From NCBI GenBank assembly GCA_947497315.1, contig CANMFX010000001.1:744001-808000 (forward strand): DNA of 64,000 nt, given 5' to 3'. The stretch comes from an uncultured Sphingomonadaceae bacterium (GTDB lineage: Bacteria > Pseudomonadota > Alphaproteobacteria > Sphingomonadales > Sphingomonadaceae). The notes under the pieces were generated by a model that saw only the letters and a program-made list of their open reading frames with translations, did no database searches and was not told where the DNA came from. The translations under genes were made by a program, and so were the position numbers. This document shows positions 8,602-17,467 of this stretch, piece by piece; position 1 is the stretch's first letter; every line of letters starts with the position of its first letter.

Positions 8602-9159
8602 TCATGTATCGGATTTCCAGTCTTTGGCTTCGATTCGGTAAACAACGGTTGGATTTAGCTCCTCCCCATAATTGGGATCGTGAAAATCCAGTTCAGGTTT
8701 GTGAGTCATGCCCAGTCTTTTCATCAAACCTAGCGAGGGCTCATTGCCCGAAACCGTCAACGCCACCACGAAAGGGGCTTCGTGGCGTTCAAACGCAAGG
8801 TCCATGGCGGCGGTAGCGGCTTCTCTTGCATAGCCTTGCCCCCAGACATCTTCGCGCAGCCGCCAGCCTATTTCATAAGCTCCGGTCAGTTTCGGTTGCG
8901 GCGCATTAACGCGTTTCAACCCGCAAAAGCCGAGCAAGGCCTGATCGGACTTGCGTTCCACGATCCAGAAGGTGTGCCCGAAATCGCGGTCATAGCCCCT
9001 GATCCTTTCAACTGCTTCGAGAAATTTTTCACGGGTCTGGACGCCACCTAACCAGCGAGTGACTTTGGGCGTGTTGAGATAGGTCATGAAAGGATCAATA
9101 TCTTCGTCACGCCAACCACGCAGGCGCAGCCGTTCAGTTTCCAATATAACGTCACTCAT
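8602..9159 (-). CDS. GNAT acetyltransferase, RimJ/RimL type (copy B)
   Basis: A 185-residue acetyltransferase starting MSDVILETERLRLRGW. It shares with its neighbour the patterns EIGWRLREDVWGQGYAREA (acetyl-CoA loop) and KRLGMTHKPELDFHDP, so the pair most likely arose by duplication. The start overlaps the end of hemB by eight bases, pointing to co-translation with that gene. A haem-pathway role is possible only by association; such GNAT genes commonly modify proteins, antibiotics or amines. Confidence 0.85.
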   Translation of the reverse strand: MSDVILETERLRLRGWRDEDIDPFMTYLNTPKVTRWLGGVQTREKFLEAVERIRGYDRDFGHTFWIVERKSDQALLGFCGLKRVNAPQPKLTGAYEIGWRLREDVWGQGYAREAATAAMDLAFERHEAPFVVALTVSGNEPSLGLMKRLGMTHKPELDFHDPNYGEELNPTVVYRIEAKDWKSDT

Positions 9160-10153
9160 GGAGCAGCCGGGCTGCATCAGCAGCGAAATAGGTGAGGATA
9201 CCAGAACAGCCAGCGCGTTTGAACGCGATCAACTTTTCCATCATCAAGGCATCGCGGTCACCAATGCCGGCGGCGGCCCCAGCAGCGACCAGTGCATATT
9301 CACCCGATACCTGATAGGCGAAGACCGGCACGTTAAATTCGCTTTTGGCGCGATAGATGATGTCGAGATAGGCGAGGCCGGGTTTGACCATCACGCTGTC
9401 AGCGCCTTCGGCAATATCCAGAGCGATTTCACGCATCGCCTCATCGCTATTGGCGGGGTCCATCTGATAGCTTTTCTTATCGCCTTTCAGGGTACCGCTA
9501 GATCCGACAGCATCCCGGAACGGTCCGTAAAAGGCGCTGGCATATTTGGCGGCATAAGCCATGATCTGCACATTGTGATAGTGCGCCAGTTCCAGCGTAT
9601 CCCGAATGGCACCAACCCTGCCGTCCATCATATCAGACGGTGCGATGATATCCGCACCGGCATTGGCCTGGTTCAGTGCCTGCTTGGTCAGCATGTCGAG
9701 TGTGCGGTCATTCTCAACATAGCCATTGGAGTCAATCAGCCCATCCTGCCCGTGGGTAGTATAGGGATCGAGCGCGACATCTGTAAGTACACCGATATCA
9801 TCCCCCAGAGCATCTTTGATGGCTTTGGTGGCGCGGCACATGAGATTATCGATGTTGAGCGCCTCCGTGCCATCGTCACTCCGTTTGTCTGCCGGTGTAT
9901 TCGGGAATAAAGCAACACATGCGATCCCAAGATCGCGGGCCTCTTTGGCGCGCTCGACGATCAAGTCGACAGACCAGCGTGACACACCGGGGAGCGAGGT
10001 AATCGGTTCCTCGACATTTTTGTCATCCGAAATAAAGAGCGGCCAGATCAGATCAGCCGGGGTCAGATGGTTTTCGCGAACCATTGCGCGGCTCCATGCA
10101 GAAGCGCGGGTGCGGCGCAGACGGGTTCGGGGGAAGGTGGGATTTTGGCTCAT
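9152..10153 (-). CDS. hemB: Porphobilinogen synthase (delta-aminolevulinate dehydratase)
   Basis: Condenses two 5-aminolevulinate molecules to porphobilinogen, the second committed step of haem synthesis, in the cytosol. The two catalytic lysines are visible: Lys203 in AAKYASAFYGPF and Lys257, the Schiff-base residue, in VMVKPGLAYLD. The metal segment DVALDPYTTHGQDG is Asp-based and lacks the cysteine cluster of zinc-type enzymes, as expected for Mg-dependent alphaproteobacterial forms. At 333 residues it is full length. It leads an operon with two acetyltransferases and a hexapeptide protein. Confidence 0.97.
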   Translation of the reverse strand: MSQNPTFPRTRLRRTRASAWSRAMVRENHLTPADLIWPLFISDDKNVEEPITSLPGVSRWSVDLIVERAKEARDLGIACVALFPNTPADKRSDDGTEALNIDNLMCRATKAIKDALGDDIGVLTDVALDPYTTHGQDGLIDSNGYVENDRTLDMLTKQALNQANAGADIIAPSDMMDGRVGAIRDTLELAHYHNVQIMAYAAKYASAFYGPFRDAVGSSGTLKGDKKSYQMDPANSDEAMREIALDIAEGADSVMVKPGLAYLDIIYRAKSEFNVPVFAYQVSGEYALVAAGAAAGIGDRDALMMEKLIAFKRAGCSGILTYFAADAARLLHE

Positions 10154-10223
10154 GTTGATCTAATATAGAGAGGCGGCTCCGTAGGGCAATTGAAATAGCA
10201 TTGTGAACAGCTTGCAGACACCG

Positions 10224-10258
10224 CCCGCATCTTTTACGCTGTTGTAAAGATTTGCGGG
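10224..10258. repeat. Imperfect inverted repeat between hemB and a lipoprotein gene
   Basis: Arms CCCGCATCTTTTAC and GTAAAGATTTGCGGG face each other across a short loop in the 168-base divergent intergenic region. Only one or two bases are unpaired. It could be a protein-binding site for divergent control or an RNA hairpin in the lipoprotein leader; no regulator could be matched. Confidence 0.4.
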
Positions 10259-10321
10259 ATGCGGCCTGTCAAAACATCATTTTCACTATTCACCCAGTCT
10301 CCATTCAAGAAGGAAGATTTT

Positions 10322-10639
10322 ATGCCTGTGAGATCCCGCTTGCTTGTTCCACTATTATTGGCTGCCACTCTCGCTTTGTCGGCCTGTGGCAGTGCGGATG
10401 ATGAAAATAGCCTTACTGGTGCTTTCAACAAAAGCTTTGATGAAAGCTGGAATACGGAATTTGTCGCTGGATGCGTGACAGAATCCAAAAAGGCTGGTGC
10501 ACCGGAATCTCAGGCAGCACCTATATGTAATTGTCTGGCGGAAGAACTGGGCAAGACTCTTGACGGGATCAGCGAAAAAATGAATCCGCCGGAGGCAAAG
10601 CTGGAAGCGGCAACCGATATTTGCCTTGGCAATATCTAA
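10322..10639 (+). CDS. Small cysteine-containing hypothetical lipoprotein
   Basis: A 105-residue protein with a type II signal: MPVRSRLLVPLLLAATLALSAC, lipobox LSAC. AAGGA lies seven bases before the ATG, which decides this start over one 63 bases upstream. The mature part has four further cysteines (GCVTES, ICNCLAEE, ICLGNI), which suggests two disulfides in the periplasm. No family name is recognised. It is convergent with the M23 peptidase; the two stops are about four bases apart. Confidence 0.72.
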   Translation: MPVRSRLLVPLLLAATLALSACGSADDENSLTGAFNKSFDESWNTEFVAGCVTESKKAGAPESQAAPICNCLAEELGKTLDGISEKMNPPEAKLEAATDICLGNI

Positions 10640-10643
10640 AGCT

Positions 10644-12224
10644 TTAGCTGATTGATGCTTTGCTGAGCCGGCTGATTTCCCGTTGTTTTTTCGGGCCCGT
10701 TGATGCGCTTTTCAACGTGCCAAGAGCGGCACCTGGCTCGACTTGCTGCAAACGCTTCAACTCGCTCTTGAACTTCCTCAGTTCCTTGCCGCCCAGTTCG
10801 GCGCGCTGGACGAATTTAACCGAATTGGGGTTGATCGTCCTGCCATTACGATAGAGCTCATAGTGAAGATGGGGGCCAGTCGACAGACCGGTGGAACCGA
10901 TATAGCCGATAATCTGGCCCTTTCGGACTTTGCGACCATTGCTAACGGCGATCCGGCTCATATGAGCATAACCGGAAGCAAGGCCGCCGCTATGTTTGAT
11001 TTTGACAAACTTGCCGTAGCCACCTTTCCGGCCAGCAAAAGTCACTCTGCCATCGGTTACGGCATAAATCGGGGCGCCATAGCCTCCGCCAAAATCAATG
11101 CCGCTATGCATACGTTTATAACGCAGGATCGGATGTCGGCGCATGCCATAACCAGAAGTTCTTCGGCCGTTTGTTGGGCGAACCAGCTGGCCACTGGATT
11201 GTCCGACACCGGATGCTTCAAACCAGTTGGAGCGTCCGCCACTGGTCCATTTCAGCATCTGTGCCTTGGCCTTGCCGTCGCGTTCTATGCCTGCATAAAG
11301 CAAATCACCAACCTCTACCTCTCCCGTTTCCGCACGGCGATATCCGAGGATGATGTCAAATTCATCTGTTGAGCGTATGTCCCGCGATACCGACATTTTC
11401 TTGCCGATAACCTGAAGATATTTTTGCACTGCATCGGCTGGTGCGCCGGCCGCTCTTGCCGAGCGATACAGGCTGGATCCTACGGTTCCCTTGATCCTGA
11501 GCGGAGTGTCATCGACCATGATCGGTTTGCGATTGAGTTCCAGTTGATCGCCATTGCGCAAGACTTCCAGATTGAGATCGAAGCGCGCCCGAAATGCCAA
11601 CTGGTCCAGCGGACGCGGTTGGTTTTTTGCTGGACGGCGGCCGAGTACTACATCGATTTTCGTGCCGGGCTTGATCTCATCGAGGCTCACCGCACCAGCA
11701 ACCAGCTCATTGACTTCGCCAGCTTCGGCATTGGCCACACCGGCGCGCTGTAAAACGCGGCGAAGGCTGTCACCACGGCCCAAAGTTGCGACCAGTTCAA
11801 TGGAGGGGCGTTCGGGGCTTTGTGCGAGCGGCCGAACTGCATCGGTGGCGGCCATACGGATGCCGGTATCTGATCCGTAAGCCAGCGGAGCGATAGTTTG
11901 CGAGCGGGCTTGATCGGCTCTAAAACCGGTCAGAGCAGCATTTTGATGGCCCTTGATCGGTCCAAAATCGGGCAGACAGGAAATCGCGATGCCGCAGAGC
12001 AACACCAAAGTTGCCAGACCGCGAAGCCATGTGAGGCTGCCAATATCTCTGCCGAGGTCCGGCACCCAATCGGTCTGGGCAAATCGGTCTTGCCACCGGT
12101 CCAGAACATCGTTGAAATTTTCCGGCAGGGCAAAGGGCAAGGTAAAGGAAGGCGCAGCGGGCTCTGCTGCGATAGCCGCAGCCCCATTTCCTTGATCGGC
12201 AAGCATGTCGATACTCTTGAACAA
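10644..12224 (-). CDS. M23-family peptidoglycan endopeptidase, membrane-anchored
   Basis: A LytM/gametolysin-type zinc peptidase expected to cut peptidoglycan cross-links in the periplasm. A single membrane segment (LRGLATLVLLCGIAISC) near residue 70 anchors it. A middle region resembles the LysM-like/OapA domains of such enzymes. The C-terminal catalytic domain has RMHSGIDFG (zinc His and Asp) and GPHLHYELY (second HxH motif). The start is uncertain: TTG at 12224 has AAGGGG four bases upstream and gives MFKSIDMLADQG, like related proteins; the frame is open to 12344. It is about 526 residues with that start. Confidence 0.85.
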   Translation of the reverse strand: MFKSIDMLADQGNGAAAIAAEPAAPSFTLPFALPENFNDVLDRWQDRFAQTDWVPDLGRDIGSLTWLRGLATLVLLCGIAISCLPDFGPIKGHQNAALTGFRADQARSQTIAPLAYGSDTGIRMAATDAVRPLAQSPERPSIELVATLGRGDSLRRVLQRAGVANAEAGEVNELVAGAVSLDEIKPGTKIDVVLGRRPAKNQPRPLDQLAFRARFDLNLEVLRNGDQLELNRKPIMVDDTPLRIKGTVGSSLYRSARAAGAPADAVQKYLQVIGKKMSVSRDIRSTDEFDIILGYRRAETGEVEVGDLLYAGIERDGKAKAQMLKWTSGGRSNWFEASGVGQSSGQLVRPTNGRRTSGYGMRRHPILRYKRMHSGIDFGGGYGAPIYAVTDGRVTFAGRKGGYGKFVKIKHSGGLASGYAHMSRIAVSNGRKVRKGQIIGYIGSTGLSTGPHLHYELYRNGRTINPNSVKFVQRAELGGKELRKFKSELKRLQQVEPGAALGTLKSASTGPKKQREISRLSKASIS

Positions 12225-12458
12225 ATGCACCCCTTGGCGATGCTGTTTTTTTAAACCCAAAAAACAGATATCCATCGCAATAATATTTCTGTCTCTGTGA
12301 AGGAATAGAGTTAATGTCAAATTAAGATCGGGCTTCCATGACATGCTATGCGGTAAAACGTGTAAATTCGCGGGTATCCGGTCGTAATGCCAAGACTCTT
12401 GCCGATTTTATAAGGATTCTGCTTGCCAGTTTGATGCAGATGCGGTGAGGTACGGCAA

Positions 12459-15206
12459 ATGTCCGACTTCTCCCAGTCTCCTGTTATTGCCGTTCTCGGC
12501 CCCACCAATACCGGTAAAACCCATTTGGCGGTCGAGCGGATGTGCGCGCATTCCAGCGGTATGATCGGATTTCCGCTGCGATTGCTCGCGCGTGAAGTCT
12601 ATGACCGAGTGGTGGCGCTGAAAGGGGCCAATCGGGTTGCCTTGGTGACCGGGGAAGAGAAAATTGTTCCGCCGGATGCGCGCTGGTTTCTGTGTACCGC
12701 CGAAGCGATGCCGATTGACCGGGATTTCAGCTTTGTCGCCATTGATGAGGCGCAGCTTGGCATAAACCCGGAACGGGGGCATATTTTTACCGACCGTATG
12801 CTGAATATACGCGGTCGGGATGAAACGATGATCCTGGGGTCGGACAGCCTTCGTCCCTTGGTGGAAAAGTTGATACCAGATGCCGAGATTATCTCCCGTC
12901 CGCGCTTTTCGACACTAAGCTATGCCGGGCCAAGAAAACTGTCGCGATTGCCGCGGCGATCGGCGATTGTCGCGTTTTCCGTCGAAGATGTTTACGCAAT
13001 AGCAGAAATGCTGCGCCGACAACATGGCGGCGCTGCCATAGTGATGGGATCGCTGTCACCGCAAACCCGCAATGCGCAGGTCAAAATGTATCAGGATGGT
13101 GAAGTCGATTATCTCGTCGCCACCGATGCCATTGGAATGGGTTTGAACCTTGATGTTTCTCACGTGGCCTTTGCGGCTCTCAAGAAATTTGATGGTCGCC
13201 GCCGTCGCCGCCTGACACTTGCGGAGATCGGACAGATTGCTGGCCGCGCCGGCCGTCACCAGAAAGACGGAAGTTTTGGCGTGCTTTCAGGACTGGCTTC
13301 TTCCGACGAGCTGGAGCCTGAGGAAATCCAGCGGCTGGAGGATCATGATTTTCCGCGATTGGAATGGCTTTATTGGCGCAATGCAGATCCCGATGTAACC
13401 AGCGTCACCGGTCTCATTCAATCTCTGGAAGACAAGCCGAAGGATCGGTTGTTGCAAGCCGCACCGGAAGCGATCGATTTGGCGGTGCTGAAACGGCTTG
13501 CAAAAGATCCCGCCGTTAGCCGCCTGGCGACGGGCCGCGCCGAAGTGCGCCTCCTCTGGGAAGCTGCCTGCATTCCGGATTTCCGCAAAGTCGGTGCGGA
13601 TCATCAGGCACGCTTCGTCGCTTCGCTCTGGCCCTATCTTGTGCAGGGCAATGGCCGTATCCCCCATGCGCGGATGGCACAGGAAATTGCCCGGCTGGAA
13701 AATGTTCAGGGCGATATTTCCACTCTTGCCGCGCGCATATCTGCCGCGCGCAGCTGGAGCTATATTGCGCAAAAATCGCGTTGGGTGGAGCAGGCAGAAG
13801 TGATGGTGGAGCGTACCCGTCTACTGGAACGGCGGCTTAGCGATGCCATGCATAATCAGTTGACCCAGAGATTTGTCGACAAACGCACGCGTGTGCTGAT
13901 GCGAGGCCTTTTGAAAGACGCCTTGCCGCAAGACGTTGCATTGGAAACAGACGGTGCTGTATTGGTGGACGGACTTGAAATTGGAACGCTGAGGGGCTTT
14001 CAATTTATCGTGCCTTCGGATAGCCGGAGGGAAGACCGCAAGATGCTGCTTGCCGCAGCGGAAAGATATTTGGGACCGATTATGACCGATAAAGCTGATG
14101 CGCTGGCAAAAGCACCTGATAGCGAACTGGCTCTGGCTGCGGATGAAGCCGGTCAACCGGTGGTCTATTGGCAAGAGGCGAAGCTTGCAGTGTTGGCCAA
14201 GGGCAAAGATCTGCTGCATCCCGAAATCAAATTTGATCGCGCGCTGAAAGAGATTTCACCTGAAAACAGCAAAAAGGCCGAAGAACGGGTCAAGCAATGG
14301 GTCGAAACGATGAAGGCGAAGCATCTGGAAGGGCTCGTCAAAATCGATGGGCTGGCCAATGATCCGAACACACCGGCTTCGGTTCGTGCGCTGTTTGCCC
14401 AGATCGTCGAAGCGGGCGGCATTATCATGCGCCGACAGATTGATCAGGCAGTTCGGGCGCTAGATAACGATATGCGCGGGGTTGCCCGGCGCGGCGGGCT
14501 GGTTTTCGGCGCGCTGGACATTTTTCACCACGCGCTGATGAAGCCTGGTGCCGTGCTCTGGCGCAACGCCCTTTTCGCGGCGCTGGACGAGCAACCGATG
14601 ATTGCGCTTCCCGGCGACAATGCGGTCCACCTGAAGGATTGGAAATTTGCTGCTCCCGATCATGCCAGCCGATTGGGCTTTCGCAAGATTGGCAACGAAT
14701 ATGTCCGGGTCGATATGGCGGAACGTCTGGTCAAACAGGCACATGAAGCGCGGCAGGCGGGGGCGGTTTTTGCAGTGGATCCTGCACTGGCAACGTCTTT
14801 GGGACTATCGACCGAAGTGCATGAAGCGCTGCTCGAAATGGCCGGTTTTGCAAAAACGGATGACCATCCGCCTGTCGTCGAGCCAGATAAAGCTGAAGCG
14901 CCTGAACCTGATGCAAAAGAGGTGGAGAAACCCGAAGCGACCGCCTCAACTAAAACGGCAGAATCTGACGAAGTTGAATCAGCCGATAAGATATCTCAAC
15001 CCGAGACACCGAAGATATATTGGCGCTGGAAAGGCATGGGCAAGGCCCGATCAAATAATCACCGCAAGCATCAAGGAAAGAAAACCGCACATCGCAAGAA
15101 ATCGGGCAAATCCGGTTCGCAGTCCCGGAAGGCGGAGCCGGTATTGGCTTCTGCTGGCGGTGCTTTTGCCGAATTGGCTGCTCTTAAGGAAGCGATGAAA
15201 AAATAG
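12459..15206 (+). CDS. Suv3-like DExH RNA/DNA helicase
   Basis: A 915-residue superfamily 2 helicase related to mitochondrial Suv3 (SUPV3L1), probably acting on RNA in degradation or processing. Motif I is GPTNTGKTHLA near residue 14; motif II is AIDEAQ near residue 95. Motifs V and VI are DAIGMGLNLDVSHV and EIGQIAGRAGRH near residues 222 and 257. The last 110 residues are low-complexity, first Glu/Pro/Ala-rich then strongly basic (RKHQGKKTAHRKK), perhaps an RNA-binding tail. GAGG lies eight bases before ATG. It leads a likely operon with the S4 protein nine bases downstream. Confidence 0.92.
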   Translation: MSDFSQSPVIAVLGPTNTGKTHLAVERMCAHSSGMIGFPLRLLAREVYDRVVALKGANRVALVTGEEKIVPPDARWFLCTAEAMPIDRDFSFVAIDEAQLGINPERGHIFTDRMLNIRGRDETMILGSDSLRPLVEKLIPDAEIISRPRFSTLSYAGPRKLSRLPRRSAIVAFSVEDVYAIAEMLRRQHGGAAIVMGSLSPQTRNAQVKMYQDGEVDYLVATDAIGMGLNLDVSHVAFAALKKFDGRRRRRLTLAEIGQIAGRAGRHQKDGSFGVLSGLASSDELEPEEIQRLEDHDFPRLEWLYWRNADPDVTSVTGLIQSLEDKPKDRLLQAAPEAIDLAVLKRLAKDPAVSRLATGRAEVRLLWEAACIPDFRKVGADHQARFVASLWPYLVQGNGRIPHARMAQEIARLENVQGDISTLAARISAARSWSYIAQKSRWVEQAEVMVERTRLLERRLSDAMHNQLTQRFVDKRTRVLMRGLLKDALPQDVALETDGAVLVDGLEIGTLRGFQFIVPSDSRREDRKMLLAAAERYLGPIMTDKADALAKAPDSELALAADEAGQPVVYWQEAKLAVLAKGKDLLHPEIKFDRALKEISPENSKKAEERVKQWVETMKAKHLEGLVKIDGLANDPNTPASVRALFAQIVEAGGIIMRRQIDQAVRALDNDMRGVARRGGLVFGALDIFHHALMKPGAVLWRNALFAALDEQPMIALPGDNAVHLKDWKFAAPDHASRLGFRKIGNEYVRVDMAERLVKQAHEARQAGAVFAVDPALATSLGLSTEVHEALLEMAGFAKTDDHPPVVEPDKAEAPEPDAKEVEKPEATASTKTAESDEVESADKISQPETPKIYWRWKGMGKARSNNHRKHQGKKTAHRKKSGKSGSQSRKAEPVLASAGGAFAELAALKEAMKK

Positions 15207-15215
15207 GATGCAGAT

Positions 15216-15518
15216 TTGAGCGGTAAAAAAATTCGTGAACCGAGCCATGATCCATCGGCTCTCAGGATTGACAAGCTGCTCTGGTTTCTTCGTTTTGCGC
15301 GCAACCGCACCATGGCTAAAAAACTGGCGAACAAGGGCCACGTCCGTCTCAACGGGCGCCGGGTGGACCGGGCGCATATGATGGTCCGGCAAGGGGATAT
15401 TTTAACGATTCCGCAAGGACGTGAGGTGCATGTCATTCGGATAGCGGCGCTTCCTTTGCGGCGTGGTAGCGCTCCCGATGCGCAAAGCTGTTTTGAAAGG
15501 TTGCGCACTGGCGAATGA
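15216..15518 (+). CDS. S4-domain RNA-binding protein (Hsp15-like)
   Basis: A 100-residue protein with one S4 domain: LRIDKLLWFLRFARNRTMAK near residue 17, then KGHVRLNGRRV, the usual S4 turn. Hsp15 homologs bind stalled 50S subunits carrying peptidyl-tRNA, and that role is plausible here. It starts with TTG, preceded by AGGA at good spacing, nine bases after the Suv3-like helicase. The two RNA-binding genes are probably co-transcribed. Confidence 0.88.
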   Translation: MSGKKIREPSHDPSALRIDKLLWFLRFARNRTMAKKLANKGHVRLNGRRVDRAHMMVRQGDILTIPQGREVHVIRIAALPLRRGSAPDAQSCFERLRTGE

Positions 15519-15618
15519 ATTAGGACCGAAAACCAACTGTTGACGTTCCCAAATTTGCGCAATAGCAGAGACTTGATGGCCGAAAAATCCCGGCCTGTAT
15601 GATGGAGTAGACGACCCG

Positions 15619-15957
15619 ATGACTTATGTTGTTACCGACGCATGTATCAAATGCAAATATATGGACTGCGTTGAAGTCTGCCCCGTCGATTGTTTCTATG
15701 AAGGCGAGAATATGCTCGTCATCAACCCCAGTGAATGTATTGACTGCGGCGTATGTGAACCAGAATGTCCTGCCGAGGCTATCTTGCCGGATACCGAAGA
15801 TGGCCTGGAAAAATGGCTGGAAGTGAATACAAAATATTCGGAAAGCTGGCCCAACATCACTGTCGCCCGGGACGCACCGGCCGATGCAGACGACTTTAAA
15901 GGCGTCGAAGGCAAGTTTGAGGCCCATTTCTCAGAAAAGCCTGGCGAGGGCGATTAA
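15619..15957 (+). CDS. fdxA: Seven-iron ferredoxin FdxA
   Basis: A 112-residue ferredoxin with two cluster-binding regions: [17 protein letters not shown] near residue 9 and [12 protein letters not shown] near residue 39. This spacing fits one 3Fe-4S and one 4Fe-4S cluster. The C-terminal 55 residues are acidic without cysteines, as in FdxA of proteobacteria. It carries electrons at low potential; the partner is not shown by context. The next 467 bases hold repeats and the carD promoter region. Confidence 0.95.
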   Translation: MTYVVTDACIKCKYMDCVEVCPVDCFYEGENMLVINPSECIDCGVCEPECPAEAILPDTEDGLEKWLEVNTKYSESWPNITVARDAPADADDFKGVEGKFEAHFSEKPGEGD

Positions 15958-15971
15958 GAGAGTTTTTATAT

Positions 15972-16233
15972 GACCTCAAGCGCCGAGCGGAGTTTTTTAT
16001 TAGACCTCAAGCGCCGGGCGCGGGCATCCGCCCGCTTGGCTTTCCTCGCATAAGCTCGGGCGCGCAGTCGCGCTTGCCTCCGCTTCGCGTCGGATCAACG
16101 CGACCTTGCAAGCATAGTCTTAACACACCTTAGTGAGCATCCTCCGAGCGTAGCGAGGCAAGGCCGACCGCCCGCCGCGCCTTATTGGCGCGATAGCCAA
16201 GGCGACGGACGTCGCCGCCCGGCGTTTGAGGTC
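15972..16233. repeat. Structured palindromic intergenic repeat (locus 1)
   Basis: A stretch with no gene. 18-bp terminal inverted repeats (GACCTCAAGCGCCGGGCG at 16003, its complement with one mismatch ending at 16233) enclose two units in head-to-head orientation. A degenerate extra end (one mismatch) lies at 15972. Each unit has a first hairpin with loop NTCC: 16020-16035 in unit A (GCGGGC/GCCCGC) and 16201-16216 in unit B (GGCGAC/GTCGCC). Unit B also has a second CGCGCC/GGCGCG hairpin at 16176-16192. Both units end in a CTTGCCTC-type module. Another copy lies at 56521-56620. No transposase is present. Confidence 0.85.
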
Positions 16234-16424
16234 CAAGAAAAGTTGTGCGTTGCAACGATAAATTGCTTTTTTGTGACGAATCTGTTAACACTAGTGTCGG
16301 TTAGCGGCTGGGCACGGGGGGTGTTTGGTCGTTATATGTATGAACAAAAGGGTTTTTTCGTCGGGGTTTTTGAGAAATTTGACCGGAATCATCCTTCTTT
16401 TCCATAGAGAAAGAAAGGCTTTTT

Positions 16425-16955
16425 ATGGCTGCGAATACGCTGTCCTTTGATGTGGGCGATTATGTTGTTTATCCAAAACACGGTGTTGGGCGTGTAATTG
16501 AACTGCAAAATGAAGAAATTGCAGGCATGCAACTGGAACTATACGTTCTTCGCTTCGAAAAAGAACGCATGACATTGCGTGTACCAATGAACAAGGCAGA
16601 AGGCGTTGGCATGCGCAAACTGTCCTCTGACAAGACGCTGAAAGAGGCGCTTGAGACTCTGAAAGACAAGCCGAAGGTTAAACGCTCCATGTGGTCGCGC
16701 CGCGCCCAGGAATATGAAGCGAAAATCAACTCCGGTGATCTTGTCTCTATTGCCGAAGTGACCCGCGATCTGTTCCGCGCTGATGATCAGCCAGAGCAGA
16801 GCTATTCGGAACGCCAGATTTTCGAGGCGGCATCCAGCCGTCTGGCCCGCGAACTGGCTGCGATGGAAGAAACCGATGAGCCAACGGCACTTACGAAAAT
16901 TCTGGAAATCCTGAATATTGCAGCACCGCAATATTATGAAGTCAAGGAAGACTGA
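16425..16955 (+). CDS. carD: CarD-family transcription factor
   Basis: A CarD/CdnL-type protein of 176 residues. The N-terminal domain (VGDYVVYPKHGVGRVIEL near residue 10) is the Tudor-like part that binds RNA polymerase beta; the C-terminal helical half binds DNA near the promoter upstream fork and stabilises open complexes. SMWSRRAQEYEAKINSGD near residue 88 is the conserved Trp-containing block. AAAGG sits seven bases before the ATG. It stands alone and has its own terminator, as expected for a general factor. Confidence 0.95.
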   Translation: MAANTLSFDVGDYVVYPKHGVGRVIELQNEEIAGMQLELYVLRFEKERMTLRVPMNKAEGVGMRKLSSDKTLKEALETLKDKPKVKRSMWSRRAQEYEAKINSGDLVSIAEVTRDLFRADDQPEQSYSERQIFEAASSRLARELAAMEETDEPTALTKILEILNIAAPQYYEVKED

Positions 16956-16987
16956 TCTCAAAAAAGCAGGTTTCGAAACCAATTACC

Positions 16988-17021
16988 AAAAGGGCCGTCT
17001 CAGAAATGGGGCGGCCTTTTT
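16988..17021 (+). terminator. Rho-independent terminator of carD
   Basis: An A/G/C-rich arm from 16988 (AAAAGG then CCGTCTC, one bulged G) pairs with GGGGCGGCC and is followed by five T residues. It lies about 30 bases past the carD stop. Confidence 0.85.
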
Positions 17022-17022
17022 C

Positions 17023-17347
17023 GTGGGCCTGTAAATGGCGCGTTCTCTGCCGTATCCACCAGAGTTTATGGCTTTATCAACAGCACCCTGAGATCATCGC
17101 GCAATATTGCGGCTTCATATGCGTTCCGTTCAACTGCCTGCGCCGTAATTTTCGGATGAGATCGACTTAAGCTTTGGCATGCTTTTGTCCCGATTCTGGA
17201 CAGCTGGATCATCTGCTATAGTGGCCAGTTTACACCTATTTACCATTAGAACCGGCGTAGAATAAGAGCTGTAACGCATTGGTTTAGCGGCCTGTGTGCG
17301 ATCTTTTTGTAACAGCTGTGACTTTCAGGGTAGAAAAATCGCTCAAT
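17023..17347. other. Intergenic region upstream of the pilus locus
   Basis: No reading frame or RNA gene could be supported here on either strand. The composition is more AT-rich than its surroundings. Together with the palindrome that follows, it forms a 445-base non-coding gap between the carD terminator and the first pilin gene. Confidence 0.6.
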
Positions 17348-17379
17348 CCCTGTATTAACGTCTTATTAACGATACAGGG
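17348..17379 (+). promoter_or_regulatory. CtrA-type site inside a palindrome
   Basis: TTAA-N7-TTAAC at 17355-17370 matches the full CtrA consensus of alphaproteobacteria exactly. It is centred in an inverted repeat with 8-bp perfect arms (CCCTGTAT and ATACAGGG). The site ends about 98 bases before the first pilin gene, a plausible activator position. Binding by CtrA is inference. Confidence 0.6.
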
Positions 17380-17467
17380 GTGAGTCGGGTCGTGACTCCC
17401 AGGGGCATTAGCCGAGACTTTACGCTCACAAAAGTCTTTGGCGAAGTAGTAGAGTTGAGGGGCAGTC

